Shown piece after piece: positions 1 through 8,134 of a stretch of DNA of 19,031 nucleotides. The notes under the pieces were generated by a model that was not told the DNA's origin, made no database searches, and saw nothing but the letters and a program-made list of their open reading frames with translations. The position numbers and the translations under genes were made by a program. Location of the stretch: positions 1 through 19,031 of the forward strand of contig JANNGZ010000183.1 in NCBI GenBank assembly GCA_031404155.1. Reading direction: 5' to 3'. The stretch is from JANNGZ01 sp031404155 (GTDB lineage Bacteria; Pseudomonadota; Gammaproteobacteria; Burkholderiales; Burkholderiaceae_C). Numbering within the stretch: the stretch's first letter is position 1; each line of letters starts with the position of its first letter.

Positions 1-270
1 CTGGCCGCGATGCTGCTGCCGCGCTCGGGCCTGGGCCACAAACACGGCATCGTGCTCGGCAACCTGGTCGGCCTGATCGACAGCGACTACCAGGGCCCGC
101 TGATGGTGAGCTGCTGGAACCGCGGTGCGGCGGCGTTCACGGTGCAGCCGATGGAGCGCATCGCGCAGATGGTGATCGTGCCGGTGGTGCAGGCAGTGTT
201 CCGGCGCGTGGATGACTTCGAGTCGTCGCACCGGGGTGAGGGTGGTTTTGGATCGACCGGGAAGGCTTGA
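1..270 (+). CDS. dut: dUTP diphosphatase (dUTPase), C-terminal part
   Basis: The enzyme hydrolyses dUTP to dUMP and pyrophosphate. This keeps uracil out of DNA and supplies dUMP for thymidylate synthesis. The gene is already open at base 1 in frame 1, so the N-terminal part lies outside the window and 89 residues are visible. Visible trimeric dUTPase motifs are PRSGLG (motif 2), GNLVGLIDSDYQG (motif 3, with the Asp that activates water), RIAQMV (motif 4) and the Gly-rich RGEGGFGSTG tail (motif 5) that closes over the substrate. The tail is intact, so the protein looks functional. It ends with TGA and converges on xylB, 166 bp away. The family call is secure; only the missing 5' part limits it. 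Confidence 0.96.
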   Translation: MAAMLLPRSGLGHKHGIVLGNLVGLIDSDYQGPLMVSCWNRGAAAFTVQPMERIAQMVIVPVVQAVFRRVDDFESSHRGEGGFGSTGKA

Positions 271-286
271 TTCGGTTTGTGCCTGA

Positions 287-412
287 CGCGAATCGCGTTC
301 GCGAAGCCGACTGCGGTGCTGTGCTCCGCTCATGTCCCCCGATGCCGGCCTGCGGCCGACATCTCCTCCTTTACTTCGCTGCGCACAGCACCCCAGCCGG
401 CTTCGCTCCGGC
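287..412. repeat. Nested palindromic intergenic element between dut and xylB
   Basis: The 166-bp gap between the converging dut and xylB genes holds no credible gene but several inverted repeats. CGCGAA (287-292) pairs with TTCGCG (298-303). A perfect 10-bp outer pair, GGTGCTGTGC (315-324) and GCACAGCACC (383-392), encloses GATGCCGGCC (341-350) and GGCCGACATC (354-363), which pair with one mismatch around a 3-nt loop. A further GCCGG/CCGGC hairpin spans 396-412. This is seen directly. That it is a copy of a dispersed REP- or MITE-like intergenic repeat, or serves as a bidirectional transcription end, is inference; the window has no second copy and no U-tract. Confidence 0.5.
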
Positions 413-436
413 CGCGGCGGTCGCGTTCGTTCAAGC

Positions 437-1927
437 TCAAGAGATGAAGGCCGCTCGCAACGCCGGGTACAACGCGCGAAACCGCTCATAGCGCGGCGCC
501 AGCAACGCCGCCTGCGCTGCATCGGGTTCGAAGCGAGCCGCCGCAGCCGGCACCACACACACTTCACTCTCGTTGCCACCCTTACACAGCCACGCCAGCC
601 GCGCGGCGCCGAGCGCGGCACCCGCTTCGCCGCCGGCATGCGTGACCAGCGGCACGGCCAATGTCGACGCGAGCAATTGCGCCCACAGCGCGCTGCGCGC
701 GCCACCGCCCACCAGCGACAACTCGCTCAACTCACCCGCGGCGAGGCCCAGGCTGGCATGGCCGTCGCGCAACCCGAAGCCCACACCTTCGAGCACCGCG
801 TAGCCGACCGCGGCCGCGTCATGTTCATGGGTCAAGCCGAACAGCACCCCCTGCGCGTCGGCGTTGTTGTGCGGCGAACGCTCGCCGCTCAGGTAGGGCA
901 GGAACAGCGGGGCGCGGGCTTGATGTTTGGGGCACAGGGTGGCGACCCGTTCGAGCAAGGCCGCCTCGCTCGGCAGCCCGAGCAGCAGGCGGGCCCAGCG
1001 CAGCGCGCTCGCGGCCGAGAGCATCACGCTCATCTGGTGCCAGCGCTGCGGCAGCGCATGGCAGAAGGCATGCAGCGCGGCCTGCGGATTCGGGCGGTGG
1101 CGCTCGCGCGCGAGGAAGATCACCCCCGAGGTGCCGAGCGACACAAAGCCCTGGTTCGGCCGCACCGCGCCGATGCCCACCGCACTCGCGGCGTTGTCGC
1201 CGCCGCCGCCGGCGATCGGCAGCCCCTCGCTCAGTCCCCAGCGGCGCGTGAGTTCTCCGCTCAAGTGCGCCGAAACCTCGCTGCCTTCCACCAGGCGCGG
1301 CATTTGCCCGACGCTCAAACCGCAGGCGGCGAGCAGCTCGTTCGACCAGCAGCGCTTGGCCACGTCGAGCCAGAGCGTGCCGGAGGCGTCTGACATCTCG
1401 CTCACGGCCTCGCCAACCGCTTCGCCTGCTGAAGCTCCGCTGAGTTTCAAGCGCAGCCAGTCCTTGGGCAGCAGCACCATCGCGATGCGCGCATACACCG
1501 CGGGCTCGTGCTCGCGCAGCCAGAGAATTTTTGGCGCGGTGAAGCCGGGCATCGCCAGGTTGCCGCTCAGGCGGTGCAGCGCCGGCAGCGCGCGTTGGAG
1601 CTGCCCACATTGCGCCGCGCTGCGGCCATCGTTCCACAGGATCGCGGGGCGCAGCACGGTGCCTTGGGCGTCCAGCACCACCGCGCCATGCATCTGGCCC
1701 GACAGGCCGACCGCGCGCACCGCCGCCAGCGCGTCGGGTGCGGCGTCACGCAAACGCAGCATCGCGCTGTCGAGCGCGCGCCACCAGTCGGCCGGGTGCT
1801 GCTCGCTCCACAGCGGCGCCGGGCGTTGCAGGCTCAGCGCTTCGGCCTGCGTGGCAACCACGCGGTGGGCGTCGTCGAGCAGCAGGAGCTTGATCTCCGA
1901 AGTGCCGAGGTCGATGCCGAGGAACAT
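437..1927 (-). CDS. xylB: Xylulokinase
   Basis: The enzyme phosphorylates D-xylulose with ATP to D-xylulose 5-phosphate, which enters the pentose phosphate pathway. At 496 residues it is slightly longer than the usual ~485. FGGY-kinase features are the N-terminal phosphate loop FLGIDLGTSEIK (2-13), LSGQMHG (75-81), the ILWNDGRS segment (96-103), GGGGDNAAS with the likely catalytic Asp244, and SLGTSG in the second actin-like domain. A low-complexity stretch near residues 163-177 contains GEAV twice before SEMSD and looks like a short insertion relative to other xylulokinases. It is the last gene of the polyol operon, 20 nt after the AraC-type regulator. Its substrate would come from the arabinitol dehydrogenase encoded upstream. 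The final gene of the Pseudomonas mtl-type clusters is also a xylulose kinase. Confidence 0.95.
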   Translation of the reverse strand: MFLGIDLGTSEIKLLLLDDAHRVVATQAEALSLQRPAPLWSEQHPADWWRALDSAMLRLRDAAPDALAAVRAVGLSGQMHGAVVLDAQGTVLRPAILWNDGRSAAQCGQLQRALPALHRLSGNLAMPGFTAPKILWLREHEPAVYARIAMVLLPKDWLRLKLSGASAGEAVGEAVSEMSDASGTLWLDVAKRCWSNELLAACGLSVGQMPRLVEGSEVSAHLSGELTRRWGLSEGLPIAGGGGDNAASAVGIGAVRPNQGFVSLGTSGVIFLARERHRPNPQAALHAFCHALPQRWHQMSVMLSAASALRWARLLLGLPSEAALLERVATLCPKHQARAPLFLPYLSGERSPHNNADAQGVLFGLTHEHDAAAVGYAVLEGVGFGLRDGHASLGLAAGELSELSLVGGGARSALWAQLLASTLAVPLVTHAGGEAGAALGAARLAWLCKGGNESEVCVVPAAAARFEPDAAQAALLAPRYERFRALYPALRAAFIS

Positions 1928-1947
1928 GCGCTATAGGCCCTGCGCGC

Positions 1948-2877
1948 TCAACGCGCGCCGCTGAAGCGGTGCTCGGCCTGCTTGCGGAATTCGCTCGGGG
2001 TCATGCCCTTGATTTCGAGGAAGCGGCGGTTGAAGTTGGCCACGTTGTTGAAGCCCACTTCGAAGCCGATATCGGCGATGAAACGGTCCGACTCCATCAG
2101 CAGCAGGCAGGCGCGCTGCACCCGCACCCGGTTCACGAAGTCGGTGAAGGTGTTGCCGGTGGCGCGGCGGAAGAAGCGTGAGAAGCGGCTTTCGCTCATG
2201 CCGAGTTCGGCCGCGATCGCGCCCGCGCTCACCGCTTCGCCGCCGGCTTGAGAGACACGGTTCACGATCATGTTGATCTGTTCGTGTTCGCTGTCGTCGG
2301 GCGCGCCGCGCATCTGCACGCTGGAGAGCAGCCGGTAGTCGGTGCATTGCGCCAGGTCGGCGAGAAAGTCGCAAAACGCGGCCAGGCGGCGCAGGCCGCG
2401 CGAGCGTTTCACCTGCGTCCAATGCGCGTGTGCGCGCTCGCCCATGCCGAAGAACTCGATGCCCAGGCGTGCGCGTTCCAGCAGCGGCATCAGCTCGCCG
2501 AACTCGGGCCAGCACAACGCGGCCTGTTCGATCGGCGCGTGCAGGAACTGGATCACCAGGTCGCGCTCGGCCACGCCGCCTGCGGGCGCGTCCAGCGAGA
2601 CCCAGTTGTGCGGCAGGCGTGGGCCGCAGAGCACCAGGTGGCCGGGCTCGAAGGGGCCGATCCAGTCGCCGACGAAGGCCTTGCCGCTGGTCTGGGTGAT
2701 CAGGTGCAGCTCGTACTCGTCGTGGCAATGCCAGCGCGCCAGCGGCGTCGGGAATCCGTGCGAGAGGCAGCGCACCACACCGCTGGCCTCCGGCGGCTCG
2801 TAGCCGAGCGAGGGCGAGCGCAGGAAGTCGCGTTCCAGCTCCGGCTGGCGCTGGTGTTTGTGGTCGCGGCCGGTCAT
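1948..2877 (-). CDS. AraC-family regulator of the polyol operon (MtlR-like)
   Basis: This is a 309-residue transcription factor with an N-terminal cupin-type sensor domain, including RWHCHDEYELH (49-59) and GPFEPGHLVLCGPRLPHNW. The C-terminal AraC/XylS DNA-binding domain (roughly residues 205-305) has two helix-turn-helix motifs: the first around AAELGMSESRFSRFFRR, the second around IADIGFEVGFNNVANFNRRF, followed by the family signature GMTPSEFRK. The order sensor-then-HTH and the neighbours match MtlR, the mannitol, arabitol and glucitol activator of pseudomonads. The gene starts 1 nt after the stop of the SDR gene (TGACATG), so it is co-transcribed and probably translationally coupled. Being inside the operon it would be autoregulated, and the 21-bp-spaced half-sites at 9546-9572 are its likely target. 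The family is certain; the effector (a polyol) is inferred from context. Confidence 0.9.
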   Translation of the reverse strand: MTGRDHKHQRQPELERDFLRSPSLGYEPPEASGVVRCLSHGFPTPLARWHCHDEYELHLITQTSGKAFVGDWIGPFEPGHLVLCGPRLPHNWVSLDAPAGGVAERDLVIQFLHAPIEQAALCWPEFGELMPLLERARLGIEFFGMGERAHAHWTQVKRSRGLRRLAAFCDFLADLAQCTDYRLLSSVQMRGAPDDSEHEQINMIVNRVSQAGGEAVSAGAIAAELGMSESRFSRFFRRATGNTFTDFVNRVRVQRACLLLMESDRFIADIGFEVGFNNVANFNRRFLEIKGMTPSEFRKQAEHRFSGAR

Positions 2878-2878
2878 G

Positions 2879-3724
2879 TCAACTCATGACGTTGCCGCCG
2901 TCCACGTTCAAGGTTTGCGCAGTGATGTAGCCGGCCTCGTCGCTGGCCAGGAACACCGCGGCGCCGGCCACGTCTTGTGGTGCGCCCATGTAGCCCAGCG
3001 GCACCGCCTTGCCGACTGCGATTTTTTTCTCGCCCGGTTGCAGGCCTTCGTAGCGCGCGAAGAGGCCGTCGACGGCTTGCCACATCGGGGTGTCGATCAC
3101 ACCCGGCGAGATGGCGTTGACGCGGATGCCGTGCGGCGCCATCGCCAGCGCGGCGCTCTGGGTGTAGCTGATCACCGCGGCCTTGCTCGCGCAGTAGTGC
3201 GACACCAGCGCTTCGCCGCGCCGCCCGGCCTGCGACGCGAGGTTGATCACCGCGCCGCGCACGCCGGCCTCGACCATCTGGCGCAGCACCGCCTGCATGG
3301 TGAAGAACATGCCTTTGACGTTGACCGCGAAGAGGCGCTCGTACATCGCCTCGTCGCTCTCGAGCAGCGGTGCCATGTCGAAGATCGCGGCGTTGTTGTA
3401 GAGCACGGTGATGGTGCCAAACCTTGCCTGCGCCGCGCTCACCAGGTGCGCGATGTCGGCCGCGCGGGTGACGTCGGCCGCCACGTAGTGCAGCTGCTCG
3501 GGCTGCTGTTGCAGCAGCGCGGCCACCGCTGCCGAAGGCGTGGCCGAGAGGTCGGCCACGGTGCAGCGGGCACCTTCGCGCAAATAGGCTTCGAGCACCG
3601 CGAAGCCGATGCCGCCGCCGGCGCCGGTGAGCAGGGCGTGGCGGCCGTGGAGACGTTGGCTCGCTTGATTTGGCGTCAACTGCGTTGGCGTCGAATGCGC
3701 TTGAGCAACCTGTGCTGCGGTCAC
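2879..3724 (-). CDS. smoS: SDR-family sorbitol (L-iditol 2-)dehydrogenase, SmoS-like
   Basis: This is a classical short-chain dehydrogenase that probably oxidises D-sorbitol to fructose (galactitol and related polyols are possible) with NAD+. Visible are the cofactor loop TGAGGGIG (33-40), NNA (110-112), and the catalytic Ser164, Tyr177 and Lys181 (YxxxK). The segment SQAGRRGEALVSHYCASKAA and the NVDGGN near the C-terminus closely resemble SmoS of Rhodobacter. The predicted start is a GTG at 3724 whose GTGA overlaps the stop of the upstream dehydrogenase gene. No ATG exists before the Rossmann fold. This gives a 24-residue N-terminal extension compared with SmoS; an internal TTG (codon 16) is an alternative start. 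It is followed by the regulator with a 1-nt gap. The SDR family is certain; the exact substrate rests on similarity and operon context. Confidence 0.88.
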   Translation of the reverse strand: MTAAQVAQAHSTPTQLTPNQASQRLHGRHALLTGAGGGIGFAVLEAYLREGARCTVADLSATPSAAVAALLQQQPEQLHYVAADVTRAADIAHLVSAAQARFGTITVLYNNAAIFDMAPLLESDEAMYERLFAVNVKGMFFTMQAVLRQMVEAGVRGAVINLASQAGRRGEALVSHYCASKAAVISYTQSAALAMAPHGIRVNAISPGVIDTPMWQAVDGLFARYEGLQPGEKKIAVGKAVPLGYMGAPQDVAGAAVFLASDEAGYITAQTLNVDGGNVMS

Positions 3725-5139
3725 GGCTGGTGGTCCTTGATGAAGGTTGCGACCTGCTGGCTGGCCTCACGCAGCGCGGCGACAAGACGCGCGTCGCCCG
3801 CGAGCTCGCCGAACAGCACGCGGTTGGCGGCGAACGCGGCCAGCGGGTCGGCCGCGTCGCAGAGGGCATGCGCCTCGGCCGGGTCCATCGCCTGGTCCTG
3901 GTATTCGTAGGCGATCCCGCCGCGGTGCCAGCGTTGCAGGTAGGCCAGGAACAGCGCGGGCAGCACCATCACCGCGGCAATCGATTCGCCGCGCCCTAAA
4001 CGCTCGCGGATCGTCGGCGTGATGAAGCCGGGGATCTTCGAGAAGCCGTCCATTGCCACGCGCTGGTTGGTGTCGCGGATCGCGGGGTTGGCAAAACGCT
4101 CCAGCACCAGGTCGCGGTAGGCGGCCAGGTCGATCGGGCTCGGGCCCGGCGGGGTGTCGTGCGGCCGGTGCAGGCAGGGGATCACGTCGCGGCTGACGTA
4201 CTCGTGCGCCAGGCGGTGGATCGGCGCGTCCAGCGTGCCTTCATGGATGAACTGGTGGCCCACCAGCGTGCCGGCCCAGGCGATGCAACTGTGGCTCGCG
4301 TTGAGGATGCGGATCTTGGCCTCCTCATACGGCGCCACCGAGTGAACCAGTTGCGCGCCAACTCTTTCCCACGCCGGCCGGCCGTTGGCGAAGCGGTCCT
4401 CGATCACCCACTGGATGAAACTCTCGGCCATCACCGGCACCGCGTCTTCGATGCCGGTGGTGGCGCGGACACGCTCGGCCACATCCGGCGTGGGCCGCGG
4501 CGTGATGCGGTCGACCATCGCGTTCGGGCTGGTGGTGTTGGCCTCGACCCAGCGTTGGAGGGGCGCGTCGCCGAGCAGCTCGATGAACTGCAAGAGCCCG
4601 TCGAGCGCCCGCTCGCCGTTGTGGCGCAGGTTGTCGCAGTTCAGCAGCGTGAGCCGGCCGGCGTTGCGCTTCATGCGCTCGCGCAGGATCGCGGTGAGCG
4701 CGGCGTAGATCGTGCCGCCGGGGCGGCCTGCCCGTGCCGCGGCGAGGTCGGCGGCAAGGTCACTTGCGCCCAGGTCGAGCCGGCCCCTGGCATCGAAGTA
4801 GTAGCCGGCTTCGGTGACGGTGAACGAGACGATGCGCGTGTTGGCGTCGGCGCCGCAATCGATCAAGCCCTGCAGGTCGGCGCTGTAGGGCAGCACGCGC
4901 GAGATCGATTGAATGTGCCGGTAGCGGCGCACACCCTGCGGGGTGACGGTTTCCAGCGTGTAGGCGCCGCCCTGGGCGCGCAGCGCTTGCACCGTGTCGG
5001 CCATGTCGGGGCGGGTGTTGCCGGCGACGAGGGTCCAACTGGCATCGCCGGCGTCGATCAGGTCTTGCAGGTAGACCGCCTGGTGCGCGCGGTGGAAGGA
5101 GCCCAGGCCGAGATGGAGGATGACAAGAGGGAAGGTCAT
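3721..5139 (-). CDS. dalD: D-arabinitol 4-dehydrogenase (mannitol dehydrogenase family)
   Basis: This is a polyol-specific long-chain dehydrogenase of 472 residues. It oxidises D-arabinitol to D-xylulose, and related enzymes also oxidise D-mannitol to fructose, with NAD+. The N-terminal dinucleotide-binding segment is HLGLGSFHRAHQAVYL (9-24). The catalytic Lys-x4-Asn-x2-His triad of the family is present as Lys275, Asn280 and His283 in YEEAKIRILNASHS. LNCDN (166-170), PNAMVDRITPRP and DTNQRVAMDGFSKIP are also typical. The LGLGSFHRAHQA and ILNASHSCIAWAG segments look closer to Klebsiella-type DalD than to Pseudomonas MtlD, which favours arabinitol. The pairing with xylulokinase agrees. It follows the ABC ATPase after 68 nt and overlaps the SDR gene by 4 nt. 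The start at 5139 lacks a clear Shine-Dalgarno sequence, but residue 2 onward already matches the family. Confidence 0.87.
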   Translation of the reverse strand: MTFPLVILHLGLGSFHRAHQAVYLQDLIDAGDASWTLVAGNTRPDMADTVQALRAQGGAYTLETVTPQGVRRYRHIQSISRVLPYSADLQGLIDCGADANTRIVSFTVTEAGYYFDARGRLDLGASDLAADLAAARAGRPGGTIYAALTAILRERMKRNAGRLTLLNCDNLRHNGERALDGLLQFIELLGDAPLQRWVEANTTSPNAMVDRITPRPTPDVAERVRATTGIEDAVPVMAESFIQWVIEDRFANGRPAWERVGAQLVHSVAPYEEAKIRILNASHSCIAWAGTLVGHQFIHEGTLDAPIHRLAHEYVSRDVIPCLHRPHDTPPGPSPIDLAAYRDLVLERFANPAIRDTNQRVAMDGFSKIPGFITPTIRERLGRGESIAAVMVLPALFLAYLQRWHRGGIAYEYQDQAMDPAEAHALCDAADPLAAFAANRVLFGELAGDARLVAALREASQQVATFIKDHQP

Positions 5140-5207
5140 TGGGAGTCGTGAATCGAACTCGGGCGGAGGTCAGGCGGTGTGCGAGCTAAGCGAAGAGGCA
5201 GTGCGCC

Positions 5208-6242
<1,035 letters not shown>

Positions 6243-6270
6243 TGGAGCCCCTCGTCCGACGGGTACCTCG

Positions 6271-6299
6271 GCCGGTCCCCCGGGGGGAGGCGGGCCGGC
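6271..6299. repeat. GC-rich palindrome in the mtlG-mtlK gap
   Basis: In the 123-nt gap between the second permease and the ATPase, GCCGG (6271-6275) can pair with CCGGC (6295-6299) around an inner TCCCCC/GGGGGA palindrome (6276-6288). The flanking sequence to about 6325 is also almost pure G/C and reads like intergenic repeat DNA rather than a gene. No U-tract follows on the minus strand, so it is not a classical terminator. A role in partial termination or mRNA stability within the operon is inference. Confidence 0.4.
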
Positions 6300-6365
6300 T
6301 TGGGAGCGGCCCGGCGCTCGGCCCGCTGTTCGCAAATGGAGCGGGAAACTTTCATCGCGCTGCTT

Positions 6366-7205
6366 TCACTTCACCGCGCCAAAGGTCAGGCCCTGCACCA
6401 GCTGCTTCTGGCTGAACCAGCCGAAGACGATGATCGGCGCGATCGCGATCAAGGACGCCGCCGACAACTTGGCCCAGAACAAACCTTCGGGGCTGGAATA
6501 GGACGCGATCAAGGTGGCCAGCGTGCCGGCCTTGGCCGAACTCAGGTTCAATGACCAGAAGGCCTCGTTCCAGGCCAGCACCAGGCAGAGCAGCCCGGTG
6601 GAAGCCAGGCCGCCGACGCCCAGCGGCAGCAGCACATGGCGGAACTCCTGTGCCAGGCCGGCGCCGTCCATGCGCGCGGCTTCGAGAATTTCGCTCGGGA
6701 TGTCCTTGAAGTGCGAGTACAGCATCCAGACCATGATCGGCTGGTTGGACAGCATGAAGACGATGATCAGCGCGAGCCTGGAGTCGAGCAGCCCCGCGGT
6801 CTGCGCCAGCACGTAAATCGGCACCAGCGCGCCGACCGCGGGCATCATCTTGGTGGAGAGCATCCACATCAGGATGTCGCGGGTGCGGCGGCTGCGGTAG
6901 AAGGCCATCGAATACGCGGCCGGTGCGGCGATCGCCAGGCCGACCAGGGTCGAGACCACACTGGTGATCACCGAGTTCTTGGCGAAGAGCAGCACGTCGC
7001 TACGCTCCTGCACCTCGTGAAAATTCTCCACCGTGGGCGTGAACAGCCACAGCGGCGGAATCTCGATCGCCTGCAGCTCGGTCTTGAACGCGGTGACGAA
7101 CAACCAGAACAGCGGGAACACGAGCAAGAGCGCAGCGGCCCAGGCGGCGAAGGTGCGCAGCCAGGGGATCGAGTTGGGTTTGGCGGGGAGGCTCATGGAA
7201 GACAT
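6366..7205 (-). CDS. mtlG: ABC transporter permease for polyols, MalG/MtlG type
   Basis: This is an inner-membrane subunit of the polyol importer, 279 residues, with about six hydrophobic helices starting at TFAAWAAALLLVFPLFWLFV (14-33). The cytoplasmic EAA loop that docks on the ATPase is visible as EAARMDGAGLAQEFRHVLLP. The FKTELQAIEIPP segment just after the first helix is typical of the MalG-like (second) permease. I chose the start at 7205, where TGATG lets the ATG overlap the stop of mtlF by one base, instead of the longer in-frame reading that runs antisense-like into mtlF. A second ATG three codons in (7196) is an alternative. It is translationally coupled to mtlF. Family is certain; polyol specificity comes from the neighbours. 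Confidence 0.93.
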   Translation of the reverse strand: MSSMSLPAKPNSIPWLRTFAAWAAALLLVFPLFWLFVTAFKTELQAIEIPPLWLFTPTVENFHEVQERSDVLLFAKNSVITSVVSTLVGLAIAAPAAYSMAFYRSRRTRDILMWMLSTKMMPAVGALVPIYVLAQTAGLLDSRLALIIVFMLSNQPIMVWMLYSHFKDIPSEILEAARMDGAGLAQEFRHVLLPLGVGGLASTGLLCLVLAWNEAFWSLNLSSAKAGTLATLIASYSSPEGLFWAKLSAASLIAIAPIIVFGWFSQKQLVQGLTFGAVK

Positions 7206-8089
7206 CAGTCGAGGTTCTTGCCGATCAGCCGGATCAGGAACACTGCGGCGATGTTGGCCAGCACCACCGCGAACAGCGCCCCGGCCGACGCGACACCGGC
7301 GTCGAAATTCAGCAGCGCCTGCTTGAAGATCAGGAACGCCACGTTCGTGCTCGCGTCGCCGGGCCCGCCGCCGGTGGTGGTGAAGATTTCGGCGAACACG
7401 CTGATCAGGAAAATCATCTCGATCATCACCACCACCGCGATCGATCGTGCCAGGTGCGGCAGCACCATGAAGCGCAGCTGCTGGAACGGGTTGGCGCCGT
7501 CCATGCGCGCGGCTTCGAGCTGCTCGCGGTTCATCGACTGCAAGGCGGTCATGAAGATCAGCGTGGCAAAGGGCAGCCACTGCCAGGCCACCATCACGAT
7601 CACGCTGGTGAGCGGCCAGTCGGCCAGCCAGTCCACCGGCTCGGCGCCGAAGAACTGCCACACCTGGGCCAGCATGCCGTAGATCGGGTTCATCATCATG
7701 TGCTTCCACAGCAGCGCGTTCACGGTGGGCATGACGAAGAAGGGGGCGATCAGCAGCAGGCGCACCAGGCCGCGGCCGGGGAAGGGCGCGTCGATCAAGA
7801 GCGCGAGCGCGATGCCCAGGAACACGGTGATGACGATGACGCTGCCGAGCAGCGCCAGCGTGTTGCTCACCGCCGGCCAGAACGACGGGTCGGTGAGGAA
7901 AAACTCGTAGTTCTCCAGGCCGGCGAAGCCCGACACCTCGGGCTGCATCAGGTTGTAGCGGATGACGGAGAAGTACACCGTCATCAGCAGCGGCACGATC
8001 ATCCACAGCGCGAGCACACCCACCGCGGGTGCGAGCAGCGCGCGGGGCAGGAAGCGGCTTGCGCCGTTCGCCAGCGTGGTCGAGGCCAT
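7205..8089 (-). CDS. mtlF: ABC transporter permease for polyols, MalF/MtlF type
   Basis: This is the first permease subunit of the polyol ABC importer, 294 residues, with about six membrane helices beginning at ALLAPAVGVLALWMIVPLLM. The EAA loop reads EAARMDGANPFQQLRFMVLP. The motif FTTTGGGPGDAS between the last helices is common in sugar permeases of the MalF class. The gene lies 45 nt after the binding-protein gene. That gap is almost filled by an 11-bp GC hairpin (8098-8127), so the only purine-rich stretch that could bind the ribosome (GGGGG, 8103-8107) is inside its stem. It pairs with mtlG to form the translocation pore. Function as a sugar or polyol permease is certain; the substrate is inferred. 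Confidence 0.93.
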   Translation of the reverse strand: MASTTLANGASRFLPRALLAPAVGVLALWMIVPLLMTVYFSVIRYNLMQPEVSGFAGLENYEFFLTDPSFWPAVSNTLALLGSVIVITVFLGIALALLIDAPFPGRGLVRLLLIAPFFVMPTVNALLWKHMMMNPIYGMLAQVWQFFGAEPVDWLADWPLTSVIVMVAWQWLPFATLIFMTALQSMNREQLEAARMDGANPFQQLRFMVLPHLARSIAVVVMIEMIFLISVFAEIFTTTGGGPGDASTNVAFLIFKQALLNFDAGVASAGALFAVVLANIAAVFLIRLIGKNLD

Positions 8090-8097
8090 GGTGCGGG

Positions 8098-8127
8098 CGC
8101 GCCCCCGGTGCTTGCCCCGGGGGCGCG
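8098..8127 (-). promoter_or_regulatory. Strong intercistronic hairpin between mtlE and mtlF
   Basis: CGCGCCCCCGG (8098-8108) and CCGGGGGCGCG (8117-8127) form a perfect 11-bp, almost all-GC stem with an 8-nt loop. It fills the gap between the binding-protein gene and the first permease and ends 8 nt before the permease ATG. No U-run follows, so it is not an intrinsic terminator. Hairpins in this position of binding-protein operons (malE-malF is the classical case) protect the upstream mRNA and lower permease expression. Here it may also occlude the only G-rich stretch able to pair with 16S rRNA. Confidence 0.65.
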
Positions 8128-8134
8128 GCAGGGC

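Noticed and set aside
267..491. 74-codon + strand open frame after dut
   Set aside because: It runs across the palindromic gap and into the antisense of xylB, and has no ribosome binding site or family likeness.
332..1393. + strand open frame of 353 codons after dut
   Set aside because: Antisense to xylB with Arg/Ala/Gln-rich composition and no start signal.
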